The notes under the pieces were generated by a model. It did no database searches. It saw only the letters and a list, made by a program, of their open reading frames with translations, and was not told where the DNA came from. Positions 17,730-26,328 of a DNA stretch of 64,000 nt are shown piece by piece. A program made the translations under genes and the position numbers. Every line of letters starts with the position of its first letter. The first letter of the stretch is position 1. The DNA comes from Chloroflexota bacterium (GTDB taxonomy: Bacteria; Chloroflexota; Dormibacteria; Dormibacterales; Dormibacteraceae): assembly GCA_005880915.1 (NCBI GenBank), contig VBIW01000035.1, positions 186,001 to 250,000 of the forward strand. The letters are read 5' to 3'.

Positions 17730-19280
17730 TCAAACGACCGCTTCCGCGATGCGCTCGGCGACGGCTGCAATAGTCATGGAGGGGTGGAAGCCAATCGAGG
17801 CAGGAATTACCGAGCCATCGGCGACGAACAGCCCGGGATAGTTGTGCACCTCGCCGGTCAGGGACACAACGCCACCGTCGGGTGACTCCGATAGATTGCA
17901 GCCACCAAGGGGATGGACCGTCGTTATGCGCCGAAAAGCTGTCCACGTCCCAATCGGAGCGAATGTTCCGCCGTACTGCACCGCGACGTCACGCATCGCC
18001 GCCTCCATCCGCTGGATTAATCCCAGGTTCTCTTTCGCATAGTTCCAGACGACGTCCAGCCGGTCATCTCGAAGCACCGCCAGTCCTCCGGCGTTGTCCC
18101 TTCCGATTGCGAACAGGTTGGTCATTCGGCGTGGGTTCCCGGCGCCGGGGCCTTTCAACCGCAGCGGTTGCGAGAGCAGACCGTTCTTCAAACTCCATTC
18201 GGCCACAGCTCCAAACCTAGGCCACAACAACCGCGACACCGGCTTCAACCAGCTCAGGTCTGATTGGCCAAATGATGCGAGGACTGCCATCACCGGCTCC
18301 GAGAACGAAGGGGCTGCGAGCGTGAAAGCTGGTTCTCGGTCGAAGAACGTCATGACGGAGGTGACATCTGGGCCTTTCCAGGGGTCGAGGTCCTGGGCTG
18401 CGTGCTGGATAGTTCCCAGGAAATCCCCGTTGGCTGAAATGCCACGGCCAAGACGGCCGGACAAGCGTGGCAGAGTCTTGGCGACGTCTCGACTGCGGAG
18501 AAGGATGGCGTTCGTGCCAAGTGTTCCGGCTGAGAGCACCACGCGCCGACCTTCTACAGTGCGACGCTCACCAGAGTTCAAGTCCACGAAGTGAACCACG
18601 TAGGTTCCATGCAGGGGTTCCACATGGCACACCCAAGCCCCCGGCTGAATCTCGGCGCCCGCCTCTTCGGCCCTCCGCAGATAGTTGAGATCGAGGCTCT
18701 TCTTGGCGCCCACCGGGCAGCCGAATTCGCATTCAGTGATCCGCTTGCATTTCGTCCAGTCCACAGCCTCGTCCGGGTCGAAGGCGGACCGTCCCAAGCC
18801 AGTCGCGGCAGCGAGGAAGGCCGTCCTTTTGGGCAGTGAGTCATCGGCCGGAACCGGCGCCAGGCCTATAGTTGCCGCGACCTTGTCGTAGAAGGGGTCG
18901 AGAGCAGGGCGGTCGTAGCCGATCGGCCAGCGCGGGTCCTCGAATACGACCGGATCTGGCCGGATGTGGATGTTGGCGTAGATTAGCGAACCCCCACCGA
19001 CTCCGGCGGCGACCACAACCGCGAGCCCGCTGAAAACGTTCAGTTGATAAAGGCCGCGCGACCCAGGCGCATTCGGATACCGCCACAGGAGCCGGTCCAC
19101 GTCCGTGACATCCCGCGGGAAGTCGGCCGGACCGTAGCGCCGCCCACGCTCAAGCACGAGGACTGAGCGCCCGGCCTCGGCTGACCGGCATGCGTTTATG
19201 GATCCGCCAAAGCCCGAGCCGACGATTACTACGTCGTAAAGGCGCGCAGTGGCTCGGGTGCCATTTGTCTCAGGCACCAC
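17730..19280 (-). CDS. GMC-family FAD-dependent oxidoreductase, copy 2
   Basis: The protein has 516 residues and is a diverged paralogue of the neighbouring enzyme. It contains VIVGSGFGGS (FAD dinucleotide fold), AAGVGGGSLIYAN and a C-terminal HPLGGCN...GFHPSMTI. The second catalytic position therefore reads His-Pro where copy 1 has Asn-Pro. The same three-cysteine motif (CKRITECEFGC) is followed by KKSLDLNYL. It is the first gene of the leftward operon GMC2-GMC1-patatin, and its promoter lies in the divergent region to its right. The substrate is unknown, probably a hydrophobic alcohol by analogy. Confidence 0.85.
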   Translation of the reverse strand: MVPETNGTRATARLYDVVIVGSGFGGSINACRSAEAGRSVLVLERGRRYGPADFPRDVTDVDRLLWRYPNAPGSRGLYQLNVFSGLAVVVAAGVGGGSLIYANIHIRPDPVVFEDPRWPIGYDRPALDPFYDKVAATIGLAPVPADDSLPKRTAFLAAATGLGRSAFDPDEAVDWTKCKRITECEFGCPVGAKKSLDLNYLRRAEEAGAEIQPGAWVCHVEPLHGTYVVHFVDLNSGERRTVEGRRVVLSAGTLGTNAILLRSRDVAKTLPRLSGRLGRGISANGDFLGTIQHAAQDLDPWKGPDVTSVMTFFDREPAFTLAAPSFSEPVMAVLASFGQSDLSWLKPVSRLLWPRFGAVAEWSLKNGLLSQPLRLKGPGAGNPRRMTNLFAIGRDNAGGLAVLRDDRLDVVWNYAKENLGLIQRMEAAMRDVAVQYGGTFAPIGTWTAFRRITTVHPLGGCNLSESPDGGVVSLTGEVHNYPGLFVADGSVIPASIGFHPSMTIAAVAERIAEAVV

Positions 19281-19441
19281 TTTTCGATCCGCCCCCTAAC
19301 GTCGCCAATGTTTCCGACCGGTAGAGGGACTGACCTCGGGTGATGGTCTGGCCAACACAGAATTGACGTGTTCAGGCAGCACTACCTAACTTCTCCCCAA
19401 GTCCGGCGTCGCGCGCCGAAGATCGCGGCGAAAGGTAGCAC

Positions 19442-19505
19442 GTGTCAAGTGTCATGTAAATACGGTCCGCCATCACTTGACACCTTCAGTTTGACGGCCC
19501 AATAT
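19442..19505 (+). promoter_or_regulatory. Divergent promoter region with 10-bp inverted repeat
   Basis: GTGTCAAGTG (19442) and CACTTGACAC (19474) form a perfect inverted repeat 22 bp apart. The right arm contains TTGACA, followed after 17 bp by CAATAT, a good promoter for the rightward papain-like/phosphoesterase operon. The left arm offers the same TTGACA element toward the GMC operon, but no clear -10 follows it. The arrangement suggests joint control of both operons. Confidence 0.55.
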
Positions 19506-19565
19506 GCCGGCAAGGCCGGGTCGATCCGGCGACGGTGATGGGGTTCCAATCGGGGGATTAAAGCT

Positions 19566-20354
19566 ATGGAAAATGCACGAATTGAAGGCAAGCGCCTAGG
19601 CCGAACACCAAGGAGGGATGACCCCCGCAACCTGAAGCTACTCAAATATCTGCCAACCGCCGTACCGAAGGCGCCGCCGACCATGGACATCACGCCTGGC
19701 ATCGCAACGTGGCCCATGTTTGCCAACGACCAGCTCGGTGACTGCACATGTGCCGCGGTCGGTCACATGGTCGAAGTCTGGACCGACCAAGCTGCGGGCC
19801 AGCCGACCATGCTCACGGACGCCCAGGTCATCACCCTCTACAACCTCGTCAATGGAGGCCAGGACAAGGGTGCCAACATGCTCGATGTCTTGCATCAGAT
19901 GCGAAGTGGCCCTGGGCTCGCCGGCGATCACGTGTATGCATATGCCCAGGTCGATCCGTCGCAGACTGAACTGGTGCAATCCGGCGCCTGGCTGTTCGCT
20001 GGCCTATATATCGGCATCAACATGCCTGTGAGCGCACAGCAGCAAACTGGACCAGGGAAGGTTTGGGACATTGCCTCGGGCCCGGCTGGGCAGGCCGGTT
20101 CTTGGGGTGGCCATGCGGTGAACGTCGTCGCCTATGACCAAAAGGGCCTGACGGCGATCACATGGGGCCAGCCGCAGCGCATGACTTGGGCCTTCTGGAA
20201 AACGTATGTGGATGAGTGCTGGGCCCTGCTGCCGGCCGATTGGGAGCACCTGTCAGCTCCCCTGAAGGCCAACGGGTTCGACTTCGCTCAGCTGCAGCAG
20301 GACCTAGCTCCGCTCGGGCCGGTCGACCAGGCTACCGCTCCAACCCCAGGCTGA
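19566..20354 (+). CDS. Papain-like (C1-type) cysteine peptidase-like protein
   Basis: The protein has 262 residues. QLGDCTCAAVGHM places Cys59 (and Cys61) in the position of the papain-family nucleophile helix. GSWGGHAVNVVAYD places His183 as the general base, followed by a strand and TWG in place of the usual Asn-Ser-Trp-Gly. This spacing is shared by uncharacterised bacterial C1-like proteins. There is no signal peptide or propeptide. The canonical Asn is not preserved, so activity could be altered. It is the first gene of a rightward operon with two metallophosphoesterases, and its start is 17 bp from the next gene at the other end. Confidence 0.6.
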   Translation: MENARIEGKRLGRTPRRDDPRNLKLLKYLPTAVPKAPPTMDITPGIATWPMFANDQLGDCTCAAVGHMVEVWTDQAAGQPTMLTDAQVITLYNLVNGGQDKGANMLDVLHQMRSGPGLAGDHVYAYAQVDPSQTELVQSGAWLFAGLYIGINMPVSAQQQTGPGKVWDIASGPAGQAGSWGGHAVNVVAYDQKGLTAITWGQPQRMTWAFWKTYVDECWALLPADWEHLSAPLKANGFDFAQLQQDLAPLGPVDQATAPTPG

Positions 20355-20370
20355 GAGACTGCGATGAACC

Positions 20371-21528
20371 ATGGCCCCGTCTGAACCGATCAGGCGGATC
20401 GGGCTCCCCCGGAGGATTGCTGAGGAGCAGGTTGCAAAAGACCAGGCTGCCCTGCCGACACAGGTCTTCCAGCCGTTGCCGCCGCCTACCGGAGTGTCGC
20501 CCTTTCGCCTTGACATTCGGGACGTAATCAGTCCCCAGGCGTACTCAGCAATGTCGACGAACGGACTCCTGTCGTTCCATGCCGTCGGCGACACGGGTGG
20601 CATCATGGATCCGCATCCGCAGGAGTCTGTAATCGCGGCAATGACCCAGGACGTCGCTGTGGCTCCAGTTCCAGCCTTCTTCTATCACCTCGGTGACGTC
20701 GTTTACTTCAACGGTGAAAAGGCTCAGTACTACCCGCAGTTTTACGAGCCTTACCGTGACTTCATCCTGCCGATCCTTTCCATTCCGGGGAACCATGACG
20801 GCGACGCCACCAATGCCGCCGTCGAGCCCTCCTTAGCAGGATTCGTGGAGAACTTCTGCGCAACCACTCCGCACCTGACGGCGGAGGCTCAAGACGCACA
20901 TCGCGACGCCATGACGCAACCCAACGTGTACTGGACATTAATCACCCCGTTGGTAACGATCATTGGGGTCTACACCAATTGTCCTGAGGGCGGTCAGGTT
21001 CAACCGGACCAAGCCTCGTGGTTTGCCTCGGAACTCGGCGCCGCCGACAAAAGCCTCCCGATCGTCGTAGCGATGCACCACCCGATCTTCTCGGCAGACT
21101 CCGTCCACGGCGGGAACGCCAACTTACTGAGCCTGTTGGACACGGCCGTGACGCATTCCGGTCGATCTCCGGATCTGGTGCTGACCGCACACGTTCACAA
21201 CTACCAGCGATTCGTTCGCAGCCAACACGGCCGTCAGGTCCCATTCATTGTTGCCGGTGGGGGTGGCTATCACAACCTGCACAAAGTTGCGCCGACCAGT
21301 GCAGGTTCGCCGCCAGTCCCGCCCTGGCAGCTCCCCGCGCCAAATTCGGACACTGTCCTGCAGGCGTACGTAGATGACAAATTCGGCTTTTTGCGTATCA
21401 CTGTTGGCAACGGTTCGATTTCAGGTCGCTATACGGCGGTCAGACCGGTGGCCGTGGTCGGACAGCCGGTGACCAGCCAGGTCGCTGACAGCTTCAAGGT
21501 AGATCTCGGCTCACACCTCGTGACCTAA
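20371..21528 (+). CDS. Calcineurin-like metallophosphoesterase, copy 1
   Basis: The protein has 385 residues. The dimetal-binding motifs are in order: GDTGG (about 74), GDVVY (108), GNHDG (140), HHP (236) and AHVHNYQR (273, the GHxH equivalent). All metal ligands expected in the calcineurin-like fold are present. The first 60 residues are an extra N-terminal segment without a signal peptide. It probably hydrolyses a phosphomonoester or phosphodiester; the substrate is not indicated. It is 16 bp downstream of the papain-like gene and 72 bp upstream of a second phosphoesterase. Confidence 0.85.
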   Translation: MAPSEPIRRIGLPRRIAEEQVAKDQAALPTQVFQPLPPPTGVSPFRLDIRDVISPQAYSAMSTNGLLSFHAVGDTGGIMDPHPQESVIAAMTQDVAVAPVPAFFYHLGDVVYFNGEKAQYYPQFYEPYRDFILPILSIPGNHDGDATNAAVEPSLAGFVENFCATTPHLTAEAQDAHRDAMTQPNVYWTLITPLVTIIGVYTNCPEGGQVQPDQASWFASELGAADKSLPIVVAMHHPIFSADSVHGGNANLLSLLDTAVTHSGRSPDLVLTAHVHNYQRFVRSQHGRQVPFIVAGGGGYHNLHKVAPTSAGSPPVPPWQLPAPNSDTVLQAYVDDKFGFLRITVGNGSISGRYTAVRPVAVVGQPVTSQVADSFKVDLGSHLVT

Positions 21529-21600
21529 CACCCGATTTCCGCTCGACCTTGGCAATGGCATCCCATACACGCGTCAATCCCACAAGACCAAAGGACCGCC

Positions 21601-22995
21601 ATGACTGTCTCTGACACGGGCCAGACTCCGACGACAACGGGCATGGTGCGCATCTCACATCCGGCGCTCTCGCTCTGGCAGTCGTCGGTTCGCCAGGTAG
21701 TTGCAGGTCGAGTTGCCCATGGTGACATCACCGACAGGAAGGTGGCCGACCATCACCTCGTGCTCGACGCCGATGACTACGTCAGCCGCCGCGCTGCGAC
21801 CGGAGAGGTGTCCCCCAAACCACTCGCCTCGGTCCGCCTAGACGACAACCTCTTTGAGATCGCCCTCGCCCACGCACATGACGTCGTCAACCAGCTTGCC
21901 GGATTTGCTAACTCGATTGGCAGGTTCAACAATCTCGATCCGCTGTTTCTCGAATGTGTCTTTGAGTTCGTGAAGTATTACTGGATTGCGCACCGGCCCC
22001 CGCCGTACCGCGACTGGATGGCACTTAAAGCGGGGCTCGGATTCGGTGTCGTTCAGGCGCCCATATCCGATATCGCCAAGCTCGCGGTCATAGGCGACTG
22101 GGGAACCGGCTTGGATGATGCCGAATGCCTTCTCCAGCGCCTGCTCGAGGCCGAAAAGCCAGATATTCTCATCCACCTCGGGGATGTCTACTATTCGGGG
22201 ACTGGGGCTGAATTTCACCAGAACTTCGCAACGGCTCTAGACGCGGCTGTGAAAGCGAGTGGCCAGCCTCGGCCCCGCATATACGCAGTTCCAGGCAACC
22301 ACGATTACTACGCCGGCGGATCGGCCTTCTACGACACGATCGACCAGCTGAATGACAAGTCGACGCGCCAGTCAGCAAGCTACTTCTGCTTGCGAACTGA
22401 GGGCGGTGCTTATCAGTTCATCGGAATCGACACGGGTATTGGTGACCGTGAGCCAGGCCTTGCATTCGACAGCAGATACCGGGCGCCAGTCCTCCAGGAC
22501 TCGGAGGGAGAGTGGCTTCGAGACAAGATCGATACCTTTGCGGGGCGGACGTTCCTTTTCAGCCACCATCAGGCATTCAGTGCCCACTCGGCGCTAAACG
22601 GACCAGCTTCGCGACAGACGCAACATTTGAACCAGCCGTTGATCGATACCCTGGGTCGGCCCCGCCTAGAGGCAGTGGTCGCCTGGTTTTGGGGCCATGA
22701 ACACAACCTGGCTCTCTTTGCCGACCGTCAATACGGTGTTAGGAGAGGTCGGCTGGTTGGATGCAGCGCCTTCGAGACCGGCGTCGGTGAAGACCCTTAC
22801 AAGATCAATTTCGGCGAGGTGGAGGTACAACCGCCGCGCCTCTCAACGTCGGGCAGCTGGGTCAATCACGGATGCGCTGTCATCGACCTCGGGGAGACAT
22901 CCATCCGATATAGCCAGATCGGCGCGTGGACGGATGACAGGCCTACGCCACTGCCCAGCCTGACGGCGGTCGCTGCGGAGCGATTCGAACCTTAA
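21601..22995 (+). CDS. Calcineurin-like metallophosphoesterase, copy 2
   Basis: The protein has 464 residues. A unique N-terminal domain of about 150 residues precedes the phosphoesterase core: GDWGTG (about 164), GDVYYSG (194), GNHDYY (235), SHHQAF (321) and WGHEHN (364). The metal ligands are complete. The core is only distantly similar to that of the upstream copy, so the two probably have different substrates. No signal peptide. It is the third gene of the rightward operon; an HTH regulator follows 80 bp downstream. Confidence 0.85.
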   Translation: MTVSDTGQTPTTTGMVRISHPALSLWQSSVRQVVAGRVAHGDITDRKVADHHLVLDADDYVSRRAATGEVSPKPLASVRLDDNLFEIALAHAHDVVNQLAGFANSIGRFNNLDPLFLECVFEFVKYYWIAHRPPPYRDWMALKAGLGFGVVQAPISDIAKLAVIGDWGTGLDDAECLLQRLLEAEKPDILIHLGDVYYSGTGAEFHQNFATALDAAVKASGQPRPRIYAVPGNHDYYAGGSAFYDTIDQLNDKSTRQSASYFCLRTEGGAYQFIGIDTGIGDREPGLAFDSRYRAPVLQDSEGEWLRDKIDTFAGRTFLFSHHQAFSAHSALNGPASRQTQHLNQPLIDTLGRPRLEAVVAWFWGHEHNLALFADRQYGVRRGRLVGCSAFETGVGEDPYKINFGEVEVQPPRLSTSGSWVNHGCAVIDLGETSIRYSQIGAWTDDRPTPLPSLTAVAAERFEP

Positions 22996-23076
22996 TATGT
23001 GAGTCAGCTCGCATTCGGCAAGAACTTGCATTGGGCCTCGTCGCTTTACAACTGATTAACACTACGATCCACGAGT

Positions 23077-23499
23077 GTGCAGCGCGGACCTCGTGGCTCA
23101 GGGGTAGCGGTCGACCCGGAGCGCGTCCGTGAGGCTCGCATCCAAGCTGGGCTGAGCCTTGCCCAGGTCGCGGGAGATGATGTTTCCAGAACCTTTATCC
23201 ACTTCGTCGAACGAGGCACCTCTCGTCCATCGCGGAAAGTCCTCGCGCTGATCGCTAGGCGAACAGGCAGACCGATCACCTATTTCATGGCGGAGAACTC
23301 GCAAAACTCTCATCCAAGCAGCGATCTTGCGGCTGAACTAAGTCGCATCGCAAAGCTGACGCGTCGATATGTCGCCCTCAGCCGCTTGAACAGTGCTGAC
23401 CGCGAGACTCTGAAGCTGGTCGAACTGGCATTGCGTATGTCTGCGTCGCTAACGAAATCGCTCCAATCGAAAAGCAAGGGCGAATCGAAAGGAACATAG
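23077..23499 (+). CDS. XRE-family HTH transcriptional regulator
   Basis: The protein has 140 residues. A Cro/C1-type helix-turn-helix spans about 15-70 (VREARIQAGLSLAQVAGDDVSRTFIHFVERG reads as HTH positions 1-5 with the usual SR-TFIHFVERG recognition helix and turn). A helical, Lys/Ser-rich C-terminus follows. The GTG start lies eight bases after a TACGAT -10-like element, consistent with a leaderless mRNA. It is a candidate regulator of the divergent lipid/phosphoesterase locus to its left, from position only. Confidence 0.75.
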   Translation: MQRGPRGSGVAVDPERVREARIQAGLSLAQVAGDDVSRTFIHFVERGTSRPSRKVLALIARRTGRPITYFMAENSQNSHPSSDLAAELSRIAKLTRRYVALSRLNSADRETLKLVELALRMSASLTKSLQSKSKGESKGT

Positions 23500-24148
23500 C
23501 CCGGACATCCTTGTCTTTTGGATGTCTGTGTGCCGTCTTCGCATCGCGTGACGGCGCCGTCGCGGCGGAATCCGCACGAGGCGAACGGCAAACGTGCCGA
23601 CGATCAAACGATTGGCCAGAAGCCAATCACCACCCCACGATGATGCTTGGCGAGGACGATGCGATGGGGCCGTAGCCGAATAAGTGAGAATCCGAGTCAA
23701 CTCGCGAGGGTCAGGACGCACAGACGCAGCCGTCACGGGGGATGCTGATTGCAAACCCGGAAGGACGGCAACCCAAGGCGCGATTTTTGGTCGGAGCCAT
23801 CAGCGCACGATGAGGTCTGCCGAGGCATCAATTCAAGAGTCAATCCTTGCGATCTCGTCCTAACCAATCGCAGAACCACTTGACAGAGTCGCCAATCGAT
23901 GCCGACGATAGAGGGCATTCGTATCAGCAGCAAGGCGGCGTAGCGAAGGTCCCAGCCACAACTAAAGTCGGTGGCGCCCAGGCCACCCTCTACGCAGTCA
24001 ATGCCCCTCACCAAGCCAGACCGGGCCCGACCATGGTCAAACGAGTGCCAGTCGCTACTACTTAGGCTGTCACTCCTGCTTGGCGTCCACGAGATAGCTT
24101 CATTAATTGGGGGTACCGCCTCTCGGGGATGATTCTCGGGACAGGTAG
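23500..24148. other. Intergenic region, nothing recognised
   Basis: These 649 bases separate convergently oriented genes. Several short frames exist on both strands, but none has a ribosome-binding site or a recognisable domain. An isolated TTGACA at about 23880 has no matching -10. Confidence 0.4.
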
Positions 24149-25414
24149 CTAGCTATTGCGCCGATACCTGGCCGCGTTTCTGAGACCTACCGCAAATAGT
24201 CCGAGGCTTGCGATAGTCCACAGGCTTGGAAAGACGAGAGCACAGGGACTGCTGATGAAGAACCACATGCATCCCGCTGCGACCGCCACAGATACCCACT
24301 GGTGGCGTTCGATCCCTTTCAGAACGAGCACCGTCGCTAGCGGCAGCACACAGAGAAACTGGTACGTGTACACGTCGCCCGGTATCAGCGCCCCGAGACT
24401 GAAGGCCATTGCCATGGAGAAAGGCTGAGACCAGCCGCTGCGCCAGCTCGCCCAGATAGTGGTTACGACAACGAGCGCCCTGGTCACATAGGCGAGGAGG
24501 GTGGCCAGCCAGGTCAGGTGCCAGGTGCCGATGGTCACGTCGCGCCAGACTCCATAGGCGTTGACCACCGAGAAGCTCTGGCCGCCGATCAACCGTGAGA
24601 ACAACAGGGGCGTCGAGTTTTGAAAACAGTCGTGGGTCGCGACCGAGCTTCCCACCGCGACGGGTAGCAGCACGTTCATCACGTACTCGATCGGACTGCC
24701 GAACGGGATGAAGGACACGAGCAGGACCAACGCGGCTACCGCGATCAAGGTGGCGGTGAACCTCTTCCACCGCCGTGGGTCCACCGACAGCAAGAGAGCT
24801 GCCGGATAGAATTTCAGCGACGCGCCGAGGCCGACAAGAGCGCCTGCGAGCCGCGGCCGGGATTCAACGACGAGCATCGCCGCGACGGCTGTCAGGAGCA
24901 ACAAGCCGCTGCGTTGGCCGAGCCTAACTTCTTCGAACAGCGGCGTGAAGCAGAGGCAGACGAGGATGAAGGCAGGCAGGGCCCAAACCTGCGTCGAACC
25001 TATGGACCGAAATAGCAGCACCAGGCCTGCCGCGACGAACAAACCGTTGGTCAGCGTCCACGCCCAAACACCGATCTGCTCGGGCAGCAAGCTGAACGGA
25101 ATCGAGAGCCACACCTGAGGTGGGGGCCACGTAACCGTCCAGGTGAAGCCTTTCGCGATCAACGCGGCAACATTCGAGTACAGATGCGATGGATCAGCTA
25201 GCGCCTGGCGCCCGCCCTGGAGATAGAGGAAAGCGTCGCCGCCGACGGGCCAGAAAACTGAGAGCTCTGACAGCAGGCGTGCTCCCGACACGAGCGCCAC
25301 GACAGCCCAGAGCAAGCGCCAATCTGTGAGAACCCTCTCGGCTGCTAACCGCATGGCCATCATTCGCGGGCCGGCAGCCCCGTTGAGCGGCGAAATCACC
25401 GTAGTTCGGTTCAT
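24149..25414 (-). CDS. GT87-family membrane glycosyltransferase (DUF2029)
   Basis: The protein has 421 residues with about ten hydrophobic segments. It has the layout of polyprenol-phosphate-sugar-dependent GT87 enzymes (PimE-like mannosyltransferases): an early lumenal loop with Asp (VGGDAFLYLQGG), LGQRSGLLLL and ALVGLGASLKFYPAALLL. Members transfer mannose or arabinose to lipoglycans on the outer face of the membrane. The acceptor here is unknown. A CRP-like palindrome begins eight bases upstream of the start codon. Confidence 0.7.
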   Translation of the reverse strand: MNRTTVISPLNGAAGPRMMAMRLAAERVLTDWRLLWAVVALVSGARLLSELSVFWPVGGDAFLYLQGGRQALADPSHLYSNVAALIAKGFTWTVTWPPPQVWLSIPFSLLPEQIGVWAWTLTNGLFVAAGLVLLFRSIGSTQVWALPAFILVCLCFTPLFEEVRLGQRSGLLLLTAVAAMLVVESRPRLAGALVGLGASLKFYPAALLLSVDPRRWKRFTATLIAVAALVLLVSFIPFGSPIEYVMNVLLPVAVGSSVATHDCFQNSTPLLFSRLIGGQSFSVVNAYGVWRDVTIGTWHLTWLATLLAYVTRALVVVTTIWASWRSGWSQPFSMAMAFSLGALIPGDVYTYQFLCVLPLATVLVLKGIERHQWVSVAVAAGCMWFFISSPCALVFPSLWTIASLGLFAVGLRNAARYRRNS

Positions 25415-25421
25415 TTAGTAG

Positions 25422-25439
25422 CTGTGACGTTGATCACAG
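25422..25439. promoter_or_regulatory. CRP/FNR-type palindromic operator
   Basis: CTGTGA and TCACAG flank a 6-bp spacer, a perfect match to the CRP consensus core TGTGA-N6-TCACA. It sits immediately upstream of the GT87 gene, close enough to overlap the promoter or leader, which would favour repression or a very short leader. Confidence 0.6.
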
Positions 25440-25800
25440 GCTCGACAATCTAACGGAAGCGTTGTCGAGTTGAATGCGAAGACTGATCAGTCAGCGAAGA
25501 AGATGAACAAACGTACGGAGGCAAGCAACGCGAGGGGCGGTGTCACAGACAGGTCCCTTAAAGCCGAACAGCCATAGCTCATCGTGTGACAACAACAGCC
25601 GCAATAGCAGACTCGGGCCAACAGTTAGTCAGGGTGTCGGAGATTTCTTGGTGGAAGGGCGTACCAACAGCCACTGCGTGCGATTAGTAACCACGGTGGC
25701 GTAGTTCATGTTGGGACATTAGGTCTAGACGAAGTGTCGGCAACGAAACATCGACTCACCACAAAAGAACGATCTAAGACAAATGTTAAGTATGGGTCAC

Positions 25801-25829
25801 TTGACACGCATCGTGAGATTCCGTAAGGT
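25801..25829 (+). promoter_or_regulatory. Promoter upstream of the LuxR-type HTH gene
   Basis: TTGACA and TAAGGT are separated by 17 bp. The -35 lies inside CACTTGACAC, the same decamer that flanks the divergent promoter near 19.45 kb. The start of transcription would be about 35 bases before the start codon. Confidence 0.5.
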
Positions 25830-25873
25830 GGGTCGCATTCCTGGGGCGACACAGATCGGAGGCAGAGGGGAAG

Positions 25874-26143
25874 TTGGCCGCAGCTTATGTCGAATCGCAA
25901 TCGGATGACGTTCATGTTTCCGAGTCGGCGACAACGCTTACTGCGTTCGAGCGCCGGACTTTGGAGCTCTTCGCTTCTGGCGTTGGGCGAGGTGAGATCG
26001 CAAGGTTGCAGAATCGAGCTCCTAAGACGATCAGCAATAGCCTGACCGCCGCAAAAGACAAGCTCGGCGCCCGGTCACTTGCCGAAGCGGCTGCGCTCGT
26101 CGCTGCCGAAGCAGCTGCGCTGAATCTCAAGTTTAGCGTCTAG
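25874..26143 (+). CDS. LuxR-type (GerE) HTH DNA-binding protein, stand-alone
   Basis: The protein has 89 residues. Residues 20-80 form a GerE-type helix-turn-helix (LTAFERRTLELFASGVGRGEIA, then KTISNSLTAAKDKLGA), the DNA-binding domain of NarL/LuxR regulators. No receiver or ligand domain is present. The TTG start is supported by AGGGGAAG just upstream and a promoter further up. A terminator follows the stop codon. It lies directly ahead of the giant RHS gene and may regulate it. Confidence 0.75.
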   Translation: MAAAYVESQSDDVHVSESATTLTAFERRTLELFASGVGRGEIARLQNRAPKTISNSLTAAKDKLGARSLAEAAALVAAEAAALNLKFSV

Positions 26144-26163
26144 CAGTCAGCATCCTGAAAGTC

Positions 26164-26186
26164 AAGGGAACGGTTCCCTTTTCTTT
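26164..26186 (+). terminator. Rho-independent terminator after the HTH gene
   Basis: A palindrome of AAGGGAAC and GTTCCCTT around one base is followed by TTCTTTC. A six-pair stem with a five-base loop and a T-rich tail fits an intrinsic terminator. Confidence 0.6.
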
Positions 26187-26300
26187 CGACAACCGTGACC
26201 ATATCGTTCCGCCAACCGTGATTAGACAAAGGCATGGAACGGCGAAGGCACACCTCTTGGATGCGCCATAGCGGAATCCCTGTCTTGCGGAAGGGAAACA

Positions 26301-26320
26301 CCTTTCGCTGAGCGAAGGAG
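26301..26320 (+). promoter_or_regulatory. Leader hairpin overlapping the ribosome-binding site of the RHS gene
   Basis: CCTTTCGC and GCGAAGG can pair around TGA with one bulged base. The 3' arm includes the first part of AAGGAG, the Shine-Dalgarno of the RHS gene (ATG eight bases on), so the hairpin would hide the ribosome-binding site. Possible translational control. Confidence 0.4.
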
Positions 26321-26328
26321 TCCAACAA

